DNA of 64,000 nucleotides from contig NZ_JBFNQN010000014.1 of NCBI RefSeq assembly GCF_040796495.1, positions 1 to 64,000 on the forward strand. Direction: 5' to 3'. A model generated the notes under the pieces. That model did not search any database, was not told where the DNA came from, and was given only the letters and a program-made list of their open reading frames with translations. The DNA is from Kineococcus endophyticus. Lineage in GTDB: Bacteria; Actinomycetota; Actinomycetes; Actinomycetales; Kineococcaceae. Position numbers and translations under genes: made by a program. Below are positions 47,555 through 55,800 of this stretch, piece after piece (positions within the stretch are counted from its first letter, which is position 1; every line of letters starts with the position of its first letter).

Positions 47555-48624
47555 TGCGCCGCCCCCGTCATCCGGGCGTCGCGCTGTGCCGTGAGGGCGA
47601 TGCGCATCACCTCGAACGTGTGGGCCTGCGGGCAGGCCGTCTCGGTGCGGTGGCGCACGTCGTGGACGAGGGCCGGGTAGTACGGCAGGTCCACGTCCGA
47701 GCAGTCGATCCGCTGCGTCGTCTCGCCGTCGACGAGGAACAGGTGGTCCCCGCCCTCGCGGCCGGCGAGGTCGACGTACTTGCGCAGCTCGATGAACCCC
47801 TCGGTGCCCAGGATCGTCATCCGCCCGTCGCCCCACGTCGGCAACCCCTGCGGGGTGTACCAGTCCACCCGGACGTACCCGTGGGCGCGGTCGGAGGCGA
47901 GCGTCATCTCACCGAAGTCCTGCATCCCCGGGGACTCGGGGTGGGTGTAGTTCGCGACCGTGCTCGCGACGACCTCGCCGGTGCTCGAGCCGGTGTAGAA
48001 GAGGAACTGGTCGACCTGGTGGCTGGCGATGTCGGTGAGGATCCCGCCGGTGCGGTGCCGGTCGTAGAACCACTCCGGCCGGCCGTTCCCGCCGGCGAGG
48101 TGGGCCCGGTCGCCCTCGCGGTGCGGACCCAGCCCGATCGTCTGCACGACACGGCCGATCCGCCCGGCGTGCACCAGTTCCCCGGCCTTGACCGCGGCGC
48201 GGACCTCGAACCGCTCCGAGAACGTCACCGACCAGAACCGGCCCGACTCGGCGACGGCCTTCTCGACCTCCTCGAGCTGCTCGAGGGTGACGCAGCCGGG
48301 TTTGTCGGCGACGACGTCCTTGCCGTTCCGCAGCGCCCGGACGGCGATGGGGCCGCGGCGGTCGGGGACGGCCGCGGTGACGACCAGGTCGACGTCGGGA
48401 TCGGTCAGCAGCGCGTCGGCGTCGTCGAACCACGGCACGTCGGGCCAGCGCTGCGCGACGGTGCGGGCGACGGCCGCGGCGGGGTCGTCGGAGGCGAACC
48501 CCACGAGCTCGCAGCCCTGGCCGAGCAGGCCGGCGATCTGCCCGAGCGCGTGGGGGTGGTCCAGACCGACCGCAGCGAACCGCAGGGGTCGGTCCTGGGG
48601 AGGAGTGCTCACCGTGGGTCCCAT
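47551..48624 (-). CDS. Gfo/Idh/MocA-family oxidoreductase, first gene of the LacI-controlled operon
   Basis: A 357-residue protein. Its N terminus is RFAAVGLDHPHALGQIAGLL; the glycine pattern is weak compared with typical Gfo/Idh, but the DKP variant of the EKP motif is clear (DVVADKPGCVTLEQLEEV). HRTGGILTDIASHQVDQFLF carries the family histidine. The start is uncertain: ATG 48624, or a GTG 15 bases later. It is divergent from the lacI gene; the 119-base gap holds three operator-like sites. Confidence 0.85.
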   Translation of the reverse strand: MGPTVSTPPQDRPLRFAAVGLDHPHALGQIAGLLGQGCELVGFASDDPAAAVARTVAQRWPDVPWFDDADALLTDPDVDLVVTAAVPDRRGPIAVRALRNGKDVVADKPGCVTLEQLEEVEKAVAESGRFWSVTFSERFEVRAAVKAGELVHAGRIGRVVQTIGLGPHREGDRAHLAGGNGRPEWFYDRHRTGGILTDIASHQVDQFLFYTGSSTGEVVASTVANYTHPESPGMQDFGEMTLASDRAHGYVRVDWYTPQGLPTWGDGRMTILGTEGFIELRKYVDLAGREGGDHLFLVDGETTQRIDCSDVDLPYYPALVHDVRHRTETACPQAHTFEVMRIALTAQRDARMTGAAQ

Positions 48625-48647
48625 CTCGGAGGCGGTGTCGACCACCA

Positions 48648-48698
48648 GAGTGATCGATAATCTTCGTTGACTGCGGGTACTGTAGTTATCGATCACTC
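48648..48698. promoter_or_regulatory. two inverted ATCGAT-centred operator sites between the Gfo/Idh operon and lacI
   Basis: GAGTGATCGATAA (48648-48660) and its exact complement (48686-48698) form a perfect 13-bp inverted repeat with 25 bases between. Each arm is itself near-palindromic around ATCGAT, the second being AGTTATCGATCACT. Centres are 35 bp apart. A possible -35 box TTGACT (48667-48672) lies between. These look like paired repressor sites. Confidence 0.65.
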
Positions 48699-48714
48699 GA
48701 GGTGTCAACGACAT

Positions 48715-48733
48715 TCGGGAAGCGGTTTCCCGA
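48715..48733. promoter_or_regulatory. LacI-type operator at the start of the lacI gene
   Basis: TCGGGAAGCGGTTTCCCGA is a 19-base palindrome, matching at eight of nine pairs around a central G. It ends just before the ribosome-binding site of the lacI gene, as expected for autoregulation. Its GGGAA-CG-TTTCCC core resembles the operator at 37743-37756. Confidence 0.65.
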
Positions 48734-48743
48734 GAGGATGGCC

Positions 48744-49799
48744 GTGGTGCGACAGAGCACGCAGACCAGCACGCCGGCGAAGAAGCCGACGATCTACGAG
48801 GTCGCGGCGCTGGCCGGGGTCTCGCACCAGACGGTCTCCCGCTACCTGCGTGGCAACGGCGGGTTGCGACCGGACACGTCCGAGCGGGTCGAGGCCGCCA
48901 TCGGCCAGCTGAACTACCGGCCGAACCTCATCGCCCGGTCGATGCGCACGCGCCGCACCGGGCGCCTCGCCCTGCTCGTGCCGTCCACGACGGGGCTCCC
49001 GCTGCGGCTGATCTCGGCCGTGGTGGCGGGCGCCCACGACGCCGGCTACGCCGTCGACCTCATCGGCCGCGAAGGCGCGGCGGGCACGGCCGGCGCGGGC
49101 GCCGACCACTGGCAGGACGTCGCCGACTCCGGTGAGTTCGAGGGGGTCCTCACCCTGGGGTCCGGACCGCACACCCCCCAGGCCACGGGCACCACGGCCG
49201 TCGTGGCGGTGGCCCACTACGACGACGAGATGCGCACCCGCGGCGCCCTGGCCGACGGCGCCGTCTGCGGGCAGATCGTGCGGGCGCTGGCCGACCTCGG
49301 GCACCGGCACTTCCTGCACGTCAGCGGCCCGGCGGAGTACGCCTCGGCCCGCAACCGCCAGCAGGTCTTCCTGCAGACCACGGCCGAGCTGGGCCTGTCC
49401 GCCACAGTCGTCGCGGGCGACTGGAAGGGTCGCTCGGGGTACGACGCCGTGATGGGTCTGCCGCGGGACACCCCCGTCACGGCCGTCGTCGCCGGCAACG
49501 ACCACTCCGGCCTCGGGGCGATGCGTGCCGCGGTCGAGCGCGGGTGGCGCGTGCCGCGCGACCTCAGCGTCTTCGGCTGGGACGACCACGACTGCGGGCG
49601 GTTCAGCACACCGCCCCTGTCGACGGTGGCCAACGACGTCGAGCGCCAGGGCCGCGAGGCGGTGCAGCGGCTGGTGGCGCTGATCCGCGGGGAGGAACCT
49701 CCCGCCCCGGACCCGCGGTCGGTGCACACGTTCCTGCCCCGCGAGTCGATCGGACCGGCGCCCGTGAAGCGCCCGCGACTGCGGCCCGCGCCCGGCTGA
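48744..49799 (+). CDS. LacI-family transcriptional regulator
   Basis: A 351-residue repressor. The N-terminal helix-turn-helix reads PTIYEVAALAGVSHQTVSRY with hinge-helix block YRPNLIARSMRTRRTG. The periplasmic-binding-protein-like effector domain has GHRHFLHVSGPAEYASARNR, TAVVAGNDHSGLGAMRA and SVFGWDDHDCGRFSTPPLST. I prefer GTG 48744 because GAGAGG lies six bases upstream; ATG 48738 abuts that site. It should control the divergent importer/ManD operon and itself through the three palindromes in the gap. The effector is probably the imported sugar or sugar acid. Confidence 0.93.
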   Translation: MVRQSTQTSTPAKKPTIYEVAALAGVSHQTVSRYLRGNGGLRPDTSERVEAAIGQLNYRPNLIARSMRTRRTGRLALLVPSTTGLPLRLISAVVAGAHDAGYAVDLIGREGAAGTAGAGADHWQDVADSGEFEGVLTLGSGPHTPQATGTTAVVAVAHYDDEMRTRGALADGAVCGQIVRALADLGHRHFLHVSGPAEYASARNRQQVFLQTTAELGLSATVVAGDWKGRSGYDAVMGLPRDTPVTAVVAGNDHSGLGAMRAAVERGWRVPRDLSVFGWDDHDCGRFSTPPLSTVANDVERQGREAVQRLVALIRGEEPPAPDPRSVHTFLPRESIGPAPVKRPRLRPAPG

Positions 49800-49816
49800 G
49801 CCGGGGCGGGCCGCAG
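49779..49816. terminator. hairpin between lacI and cbs
   Basis: CTGCGGCCCG (end of lacI) pairs with CGGGCCGCAG just past its stop, with a nested CCCGGC/GCCGGG. It lies between convergent genes. Confidence 0.6.
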
Positions 49817-49824
49817 CCCGCGCG

Positions 49825-51189
49825 TCAGTGCGAGAGCGCCAGGTAGGCCAGCAGGTCGTGGCGGGTGATGACGCCGACGGGCTTGCCGTCCTCGACCACG
49901 ACGGCCGCGTCCGCGGTGGAGAACACCTCGCGCGCGTCGGCGACGGACTGGCCCGCACCGACGAGCGGCAGCGGCGGGCCCATGTGGGCGCTGACCGCGT
50001 CCGACATCTTCGCCTTGCCCGTGAACAGCGCGTCCAGGACGGCGCGCTCGTTCACCGAGCCGGCGATCTCCCCCGCCATCACGGGCGGTTCGGCGCCGAC
50101 GACCGGCAGCTGGGACACGCCGTACTCGCGCATGATCTCGATGACGTCGTGGACGGTCTCCGTCGGGTGCGTGTGCACCAGGGCGGGCAAGCCGGACGTC
50201 TTCTGCTGCAGCACGTCCGCGACCGTTCCGCCCTCCTCGGAGTCGAGGAAGCCGTACGACGCCATCCAGTCGTCGTTGAAGATCTTGCCGAGGTACCCGC
50301 GACCGGAGTCCGGCAGCAGCACGACGACGACGTCGTCCGGTCCGAGGTCCTTCGCCGCGCGCAGGGCCGCCACGACCGCCATGCCGCAGGAGCCGCCGAC
50401 GAGCAGGCCCTCCTCACGGGCCAGGCGGCGGGTCATCTGGAAGGAGTCCGCGTCGGAGACGGCGATGATCTCGTCCGGGACGGACGGGTCGTACGCCGTG
50501 GGCCAGAAGTCCTCCCCCACGCCCTCGACGAGGTACGGGCGGCCGGTGCCGCCGGAGTAGACCGACCCCTCGGGGTCGGCGCCGACGACGCGGACCGGCC
50601 CCTGCTCCTTGAGGTAGCGCCCGGTGCCCGTGATGGTCCCGCCGGTGCCCACCCCCGTGACGAAGTGCGTGACCTTGCCCTCGGTGTCGGCCCAGATCTC
50701 CGGACCGGTCGTCTCGTAGTGGCTGCGGGGGCCGTGGACGTTGCTGTACTGGTCCGGCTTCCAGGCGCCCTCGATCTCGCGGACGAGGCGGTCGGAGACC
50801 GAGTAGTAGGACTGCGGGTCCTCCGGCGGCACGGCCGTCGGGCAGACGACGACCTCGGCGCCGTAGGCCTTGAGGACGTTGCGCTTGTCGACGCTGACCT
50901 TGTCGGGGCAGACGAAGACGCACTTGTACCCGCGCTGCTGGGCGACGAGCGCGAGGCCGACACCGGTGTTCCCGCTCGTCGGCTCGACGATCGTCCCACC
51001 GGGCTTGAGGGACCCCTCGGCTTCGGCGGCCTCGATCATGCGGGTGGCGATGCGGTCCTTCACGGAGCCGCCCGGGTTGAGGTACTCGACCTTCGCGAGG
51101 ACGGTGCAGGCCAGGCCCTCGGTCACCTTGTTGAGCTTGACCAGCGGGGTTCCGCCCACGAGGTCCACGACGGTCTCGGCGTAGCGCAT
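49825..51189 (-). CDS. cbs: cystathionine beta-synthase
   Basis: PLP enzyme that condenses homocysteine with serine to cystathionine. The 454-residue protein has the PLP lysine at position 44 (NPGGSVKDRIA), the phosphate-binding loop GTGGTITGTG, EPTSGNTGVGLALVAQQRGY and VLLPDSGRGYLGKIFNDDW. A C-terminal CBS-domain pair begins near residue 335 (LVHTHPTETVHDVIEIMREY), and there is no haem-binding N terminus. It corresponds to Rv1077. With metB, if that enzyme also has lyase activity, it allows cysteine synthesis from methionine. The start ATG 51189 has a weak upstream context. Confidence 0.94.
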   Translation of the reverse strand: MRYAETVVDLVGGTPLVKLNKVTEGLACTVLAKVEYLNPGGSVKDRIATRMIEAAEAEGSLKPGGTIVEPTSGNTGVGLALVAQQRGYKCVFVCPDKVSVDKRNVLKAYGAEVVVCPTAVPPEDPQSYYSVSDRLVREIEGAWKPDQYSNVHGPRSHYETTGPEIWADTEGKVTHFVTGVGTGGTITGTGRYLKEQGPVRVVGADPEGSVYSGGTGRPYLVEGVGEDFWPTAYDPSVPDEIIAVSDADSFQMTRRLAREEGLLVGGSCGMAVVAALRAAKDLGPDDVVVVLLPDSGRGYLGKIFNDDWMASYGFLDSEEGGTVADVLQQKTSGLPALVHTHPTETVHDVIEIMREYGVSQLPVVGAEPPVMAGEIAGSVNERAVLDALFTGKAKMSDAVSAHMGPPLPLVGAGQSVADAREVFSTADAAVVVEDGKPVGVITRHDLLAYLALSH

Positions 51190-51208
51190 GGCCCCATCAT
51201 CCCAGGAG

Positions 51209-51556
51209 CTACAGGGCCCTCCGCACGCGGACGAGCACGTCGTGGGCCGCCTCCAGCGCGGTGGTGTCCCCGCAGCGCAGGACGTCCGCGCCGAGGACCG
51301 CGAGCTGGTCCCCGAGGCCGTGCGTCGCCAGCCGCGGCACCGTCCGCCGCGGCCGTCCCTCGGCGTCGGCCGCGAGGTCGGCCAACTCCTGCGCGGCCGC
51401 GCGGACGACGTCGGCGGCCGAGGCGTCCTCGCCGGGTCGCGCGCGGTCCAGGCGGGTGAGAGGGAGCCCGCGGATGCGGTCGGTCTGCAGGGCCAGGAGA
51501 CGCGAGAGCTCGGTGCGCCGGGACTCCGGCGCACCGAGCTCGTCGGTGGTGCTCAC
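51209..51556 (-). CDS. hypothetical protein
   Basis: I do not recognise it. The protein has 115 residues, is predicted all-helical and rich in Ala, Arg and Asp, with no signal peptide or membrane segment. Visible motifs are ADVVRAAAQELADLAADAEG and LGDQLAVLGADVLR. It starts at GTG 51556, 11 bases after the Bax1-I stop, and ends 19 bases before cbs, so it is likely co-transcribed with its neighbours. The ribosome-binding site is weak. Confidence 0.6.
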   Translation of the reverse strand: MSTTDELGAPESRRTELSRLLALQTDRIRGLPLTRLDRARPGEDASAADVVRAAAQELADLAADAEGRPRRTVPRLATHGLGDQLAVLGADVLRCGDTTALEAAHDVLVRVRRAL

Positions 51557-51567
51557 GCGACTGGGCG

Positions 51568-52404
51568 TCAGTCGTTGCCCCGCAGGATGGCGATGAGGCG
51601 CAGGATCTCCAGGTACAGCCAGACCAGCGTCACCATGAGGCCGAAGCCCGCGCGCCAGGACTCCTTGACCGGCAGGCCGTTCTTGATGCCCTGCTCGATG
51701 TAGTCGAAGTCCAGGACGAGGAACAGCGAGGCCAGGACGACGCCGAAGGCGCTGACGAGGACTGCCAGCGGACCGCCGCCGGAGTAGATGCTCGTACCGC
51801 CGAGGAGCGCGAACCCGAGGTTCACGAGGCCGAAGACCAGGTACCCGACACCCGCGATGAGCAGGACCTTGGTGAACTTCGGGCTGTTGCGGATGACGCC
51901 CGTCTTGTAGGCGATGAGCATCCCGGCGAACGCCGCCAGCGTGCCGAGGACGGCCTGCTGGACGATCCCGTTGTACAGGGACGCGTAGAACGTCGAGATG
52001 GCGCCGACGAACACGCCCTCGAGGGCCGCGTAGGCGAACATGACGCCCGGGCGGACCTTCTTGGACACCTGCGCCCAGATCCCGAGGACCATGGCGACGA
52101 GGGCCGGCACGATGACGAGCCCGAACCCGAGGTCGGTGCGCGTCACACCGAGGTACCCGACGCCCGCGCCCACGAGCAGGACGGCGAAGAGCGACGCGGT
52201 CCGCAGGACGACGTCGTCGAGGGTCATGCGGCGCGACTGCGCAGCGGTGGCGGACGGCTTCTGGTACCAGTCCTCGAGCGTGCGCGCGGAGGCGTCGGGC
52301 GCGTCGACGGGGCGACGCTGCGCCGAGCTGGGCGCGTCGAACGTGGCGTAACCGTTCCGCTTCCACTCGTTGCTGCGCGCGAAGACCGGGTTCTTGCTCT
52401 CCAT
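51568..52404 (-). CDS. Bax inhibitor-1/YccA family membrane protein
   Basis: A 278-residue membrane protein with a hydrophilic N terminus of about 65 residues and seven membrane helices. The actinobacterial subgroup is indicated by NPVFARSNEWKRNGYATFD at the start. LDFDYIEQGIKNGLPVKESW carries the acidic pair of the TMBIM calcium-leak pore, and the protein ends LYLEILRLIAILRGND. Function is probably ion (Ca2+/H+) leak or stress resistance, but it is not established for this group. Confidence 0.9.
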   Translation of the reverse strand: MESKNPVFARSNEWKRNGYATFDAPSSAQRRPVDAPDASARTLEDWYQKPSATAAQSRRMTLDDVVLRTASLFAVLLVGAGVGYLGVTRTDLGFGLVIVPALVAMVLGIWAQVSKKVRPGVMFAYAALEGVFVGAISTFYASLYNGIVQQAVLGTLAAFAGMLIAYKTGVIRNSPKFTKVLLIAGVGYLVFGLVNLGFALLGGTSIYSGGGPLAVLVSAFGVVLASLFLVLDFDYIEQGIKNGLPVKESWRAGFGLMVTLVWLYLEILRLIAILRGND

Positions 52405-52496
52405 GGCTCCCCTCCGGAGCGGGTGCTGTTGTCCGTGCCAACGCCCCGAACCCTGGAACGGTTCCGGAGTCCGGTCACAGGATCATCACGATGGAG

Positions 52497-52580
52497 TACC
52501 CGGGACGGGGATCGAACCCGCACGCCGCGAACGGCCCGGGGGTTTAAGCCCCGTGCGCCTACCAGTTACGCCACCCGGGC
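52497..52580 (-). tRNA. tRNA-Leu (anticodon UAA)
   Basis: An 84-base class II tRNA. The acceptor arm pairs GCCCGGG with CCCGGGT (one G-U), discriminator A. The anticodon stem CGGGG/CCCCG encloses the loop CTTAAAC, giving anticodon UAA. A long variable arm (GGCCGTTCGCGGC) and the T-loop motif TTCGATC are present. CCA is not encoded. It reads UUA, the rarest leucine codon in such GC-rich genomes (comparable to the bldA tRNA of Streptomyces). Confidence 0.95.
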
Positions 52581-52625
52581 TCACGCCCACCCACCGCGTC
52601 GGCCTCATCCTGGCACCCGGCGTGC

Positions 52626-52683
52626 CGCCGCGGACGGCGCGGGGGTGCAAGCCCCGTGCGCCTACCAGTCACACCACCCGGGC
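52626..52683 (-). pseudogene. truncated tRNA-Leu copy (5' half only)
   Basis: About 58 bases match the first 58 bases of the tRNA-Leu at 52497-52580, with some six mismatches: 5' acceptor strand, D arm, anticodon arm (loop now CTTGCAC) and variable arm. No T arm or 3' acceptor strand follows. About 30 bases of 5' flank (TGGGCGTGA side) are also shared. It lies 103 bases upstream of the intact gene, in the same orientation, as a partial tandem duplication. Confidence 0.8.
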
Positions 52684-52745
52684 TCACGCCCACCACCGCG
52701 TGCCGTCATCCTGCCAGCCGCGGTCGTGCCACCGGGCAGGGGTCG

Positions 52746-54065
52746 TCAGGACCGGGCCGCGCGCTCGAACTCGGCGAAGGGGTGCGACAGCGCCGTCATC
52801 GCCACGGCCTCGCGGTGGAAGAGCGCGGCCTGCACCCAGCCGAGCAGCACCCCGGCCTTGCGGCTCGGGGTCGGCACCTTCGACAGGTGGTAGAGCCGGT
52901 GCACCAGCCAGGCCGGGTACCCGCGCACGCGGACCCCCCGCAGCTCGGCGACGCCCTGGTGCAGGCCCAACGAGGCCACGGACCCCACGTCGGCGTGCCG
53001 GTACTCGCGGGGCCGTCCGCCGCGCAGCACGGCGAGGACGTTGTCCGCCAGTCGGCGGGCCTGCCGCACGGCGTGCTGGGCGTTCGGTGCGCACGTCGCG
53101 CCGGGCCGGGTGAGGTCCGGCACGGCGGCGCTGTCGCCCGCACCCCAGGCGCCCTCGACCCCCTGGACGCGCAGGTCGGCCCCCACCCGCAGCCGGTGGT
53201 GCTCGTCGAGGGGCAGGTCGGTCGCCTCCAGCACGGGGTGGGCCTTGACCCCCGCCGTCCACACGACGGTGCCGGCCTCGAAGACCCGCCCGTCGGACAG
53301 CACGACGCGACCGCCCGTGCAGGACGTCATGGTCGTGCCGAGCGCCACCTCGATCCCCCGGGAGGCCAGCACGCCCAGGGCGTAGCGCCCGAGCCCCTCC
53401 CCGACCTCCGGCAGGATCCGGCCCGTGGCCTCGACGAGGACGAACCGCAGGTCCGCCGCCGTCAGGCCCGGGTGCAGGCGCAGCGCGTAGCGGGCCATGT
53501 CCTCGAGCTCCCCGACGGCCTCCACCCCCGCGTACCCGCCGCCGACGAAGACGAAGGTGAGCGCACGCTCCCGCACGGCCGGGTCCGTCGCCGCCTCGGC
53601 GAGGTCGAGCGGGCCGAGGACGTGGTTCCTCAGGTGCACGGCCTCCTCGACGGTCTTGAAGCCGACGGCGTGCTCGGCCAGGCCGGGCACAGGGGCCGTC
53701 CGCGCCACCGAACCCGGCGCCAGCACGACGACGTCGTAGTCGAGGTCGCGCTCGGCGCCGTCGCCGGTCCGGACGACCGCCCGCCGCTGCGCGTGGTCGA
53801 GCCGGACGACGTCCCCGGTCACGACCTCGGCTCCGTCCCCCACGCCGGACAGGCTGCGCCGCAACGAGACGACGACGTTGCGGGCGTCGATCGAGCCGGC
53901 GGCCGCCTCGGGCAGGAACGGGTGGTACGTCATGTAGCCGCGGGGGTCCACGACCGTCACGCGCAGGTCGCCGGGCCGGGCCCGGCGCAGGAGCCGCAGC
54001 GTCGTGGTGAGCCCGACGTGGCCGCCGCCCACCACGAGGACGCGGGTGGGGGCGGACCGGGGCAC
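52746..54065 (-). CDS. NAD(P)/FAD-dependent oxidoreductase, type II NADH dehydrogenase-like
   Basis: A 439-residue flavoprotein, probably transferring electrons from NADH to quinone. FAD-binding motif VLVVGGGHVGLTTTLRLLRR at the N terminus; second (NADH) Rossmann motif TFVFVGGGYAGVEAVGELED; FAD-pyrophosphate block GVEGAWGAGDSAAVPD; a C-terminal amphipathic membrane-binding region (AWLVHRLYHLSKVPTPSRK). These match Ndh-2. TAGGCT ends six bases before GTG 54065 without a ribosome-binding site, so it is probably leaderless, although it starts only nine bases downstream of the stop of the upstream glycosylase gene. Confidence 0.87.
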   Translation of the reverse strand: MPRSAPTRVLVVGGGHVGLTTTLRLLRRARPGDLRVTVVDPRGYMTYHPFLPEAAAGSIDARNVVVSLRRSLSGVGDGAEVVTGDVVRLDHAQRRAVVRTGDGAERDLDYDVVVLAPGSVARTAPVPGLAEHAVGFKTVEEAVHLRNHVLGPLDLAEAATDPAVRERALTFVFVGGGYAGVEAVGELEDMARYALRLHPGLTAADLRFVLVEATGRILPEVGEGLGRYALGVLASRGIEVALGTTMTSCTGGRVVLSDGRVFEAGTVVWTAGVKAHPVLEATDLPLDEHHRLRVGADLRVQGVEGAWGAGDSAAVPDLTRPGATCAPNAQHAVRQARRLADNVLAVLRGGRPREYRHADVGSVASLGLHQGVAELRGVRVRGYPAWLVHRLYHLSKVPTPSRKAGVLLGWVQAALFHREAVAMTALSHPFAEFERAARS

Positions 54066-54074
54066 GGCCAGAGC

Positions 54075-54935
54075 CTACGAGCCGGCACCGTGCCGCTCGC
54101 GCGGCCCGCGGCCGAGCACGGCGGCCCGGGCGACGACGGCGTCGAGCATGGCCTCGGTGAGCCGTCCCGTGGAGGTGTTCTGCTGGCTGACGTGGTAGCT
54201 GCCCAGCAGCCGGACGGGTCCGTGCGGCCCGCCGAGCTCGGCCTCGGCACCGTGGCCGAACCGTGGCTGCGGGCGGGGGACGTGCCACCCGCCGCGGCGG
54301 GCCGCCGCCAGCACGCTGGCCCAGGCGAAGGCGCCGAGGGCCAGCACGACCCGCAGGTCGCCCGCGACGAGGGCGAGCTCGGCGTCCAGCCACCCGGCGC
54401 AGGTGTCGCGTTCGGCGGGGGACGGCTGGTTGTCCGGGGGCGCGCACCGGACGGGGGCGACGATCCGGGTGTCCAGCAGCTCCAAGCCGTCCGCCGCGTG
54501 GACCGACGTCGGCTGGTTCGCCAGGCCGGCCCGGAACAGGGCCCGGACGATCCAGTCGCCGGACCGGTCGCCCGTGAACACCCGTCCGGTGCGGTTCCCG
54601 CCGTGCGCCGCGGGGGCCAGTCCCCAGACGAGGACGCGGGGGTCCGCGACCCCCAGGCTGGGGACGGGACGACCCCAGTACGGCTCGGACCGGAACGCCC
54701 GCCGCTTCGTGCGCGCCACGTCCTCGCGCCACGTGACGAGTCGCGGGCAGGCGCGGCAGACGCAGGTCCGCGCGGACAGCTCCGCGAGGTCGGTCCGCGC
54801 GAGCTCGCGGACGTCCTCGGCCGAGCGCGCCACCGGCGTCCGCGGGGACGACGGGTCCCCCGGCCACCCGGTCCCCGGCGGGACGGGGGACGCGTACGGC
54901 TCCCCTGTCCCGGGGTGCTCGGCGGGGATCGTCAC
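54075..54935 (-). CDS. udgB: family 5 (UdgB-type) uracil-DNA glycosylase
   Basis: Removes uracil and other deaminated bases from DNA. The 286-residue protein has an N-terminal cysteine pair ([10 protein letters not shown]) for the iron-sulfur cluster. Motif 1 is [20 protein letters not shown], which in family 5 lacks the catalytic Asp/Asn of other families. Further cysteines are in [14 protein letters not shown] and ERDTCAGW, and motif 2 is [17 protein letters not shown]-rich actinobacteria, prone to cytosine deamination, commonly carry it. It is followed closely by the oxidoreductase gene. Confidence 0.92.
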   Translation of the reverse strand: MTIPAEHPGTGEPYASPVPPGTGWPGDPSSPRTPVARSAEDVRELARTDLAELSARTCVCRACPRLVTWREDVARTKRRAFRSEPYWGRPVPSLGVADPRVLVWGLAPAAHGGNRTGRVFTGDRSGDWIVRALFRAGLANQPTSVHAADGLELLDTRIVAPVRCAPPDNQPSPAERDTCAGWLDAELALVAGDLRVVLALGAFAWASVLAAARRGGWHVPRPQPRFGHGAEAELGGPHGPVRLLGSYHVSQQNTSTGRLTEAMLDAVVARAAVLGRGPRERHGAGS

Positions 54936-54955
54936 GGGGCGGGGTCAGCGGGCGG

Positions 54956-55399
54956 TCAGCGGGCCACGGCGTCCGCGAGGTTGTCGAGGAGCTCGCCGTA
55001 GATGCGGTCCAGCCCGCGGGGGGCGAAGGTGCGCTCGAAGAAGCCGCCGATGCCCGACGCGCCGTTCCACTCGCTCGTCACGACGACCTCGGCCGCGTCC
55101 GGTCCGTCGTCCTCCACGCGCCACGTCGTGACGAGCGTGGAGTTCGCGTCGCTCTCCACCAGGGCGTGCCGGTCGGTGGCGCTGACCGTCGCGTGCACGT
55201 CGCGGACGCGCTTCTTCGTGGCGTGCAGCTTCCACCGCACCTGCGTGCCCGGTCCCTGCCCGCCCTCGACCACCTCGTAGTCGGTGAACTGCTCGGGCAG
55301 GAGGCGGGGCCGCGTGCCGCGGTAGTCGGCCAGTGCGGCGAGGACGCGCGCGGCGGGCGCGTCGATGCGTCGAGTGGTCGTGGCGGTCACGGTGCTCAT
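54956..55399 (-). CDS. SRPBCC (START-like) superfamily protein
   Basis: A 147-residue cytosolic protein with the helix-grip fold pattern: TATTTRRIDAPAARVLAAL at the start, a beta-rich middle (YEVVEGGQGPGTQVRWKLHA), and a C-terminal long helix (GLDRIYGELLDNLADAVA). Such proteins bind small hydrophobic ligands or act in polyketide cyclisation; no specific role is deducible. GGTGGGAAGC lies before ATG 55399. The uracil-DNA glycosylase gene follows 20 bases after its stop. Confidence 0.82.
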   Translation of the reverse strand: MSTVTATTTRRIDAPAARVLAALADYRGTRPRLLPEQFTDYEVVEGGQGPGTQVRWKLHATKKRVRDVHATVSATDRHALVESDANSTLVTTWRVEDDGPDAAEVVVTSEWNGASGIGGFFERTFAPRGLDRIYGELLDNLADAVAR

Positions 55400-55437
55400 G
55401 CTTCCCACCCTGCCAGAACTGCGGTTGGCTCCACGGC

Positions 55438-55800
55438 ATGGTGACGAGCGGCACGTTGCGCGGCTGGGCGCTCGAGCCCCCCGGGACGCACGAGGAGGAG
55501 ACGTGGGGCGCGGCGACGTTCCGCGTCGGCGCGAAGATCTTCGTCATCCTCCGCGAGGAGGACGGCACGGCGTCCGTGAAGGCGTCGAAGGCCGACCAGG
55601 CCGAGCTCATCGCCGGCGACGGCGGGACGTACGGGATCGCCTCCCACGTCGGCCGCTTCGGCTGGGTGCAGGTGCGGCTCGCGAGCGCCGACCCCGTGGA
55701 GCTGCGGTCGGTCGTCCTGGAGGCGTGGCGCCGGACGGCGGGCAAGCGCCTGCAGCTCGCCCTCCCCGACCACCTGCGCGCCCTGCTGCCCCGGCGCTGA
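55438..55800 (+). CDS. MmcQ/YjbR family protein
   Basis: A 120-residue small protein of the YjbR (CyaY-like fold) family. Marks are LEPPGTHEEETWGAATFRVG near the start, KIFVILREEDGTASVKASK, and the GYVVLR-type end FGWVQVRLASADPVELRSVV and WRRTAGKRL. The family is often called DNA-binding, without clear function. It is divergent from the SRPBCC gene and its stop abuts the ppx stop. Confidence 0.85.
   Translation: MVTSGTLRGWALEPPGTHEEETWGAATFRVGAKIFVILREEDGTASVKASKADQAELIAGDGGTYGIASHVGRFGWVQVRLASADPVELRSVVLEAWRRTAGKRLQLALPDHLRALLPRR

Noticed and set aside
52600-52690. Second tRNA gene
   Set aside because: Only the 5' half is present; there is no T arm or 3' acceptor strand, so it is recorded as a truncated copy.
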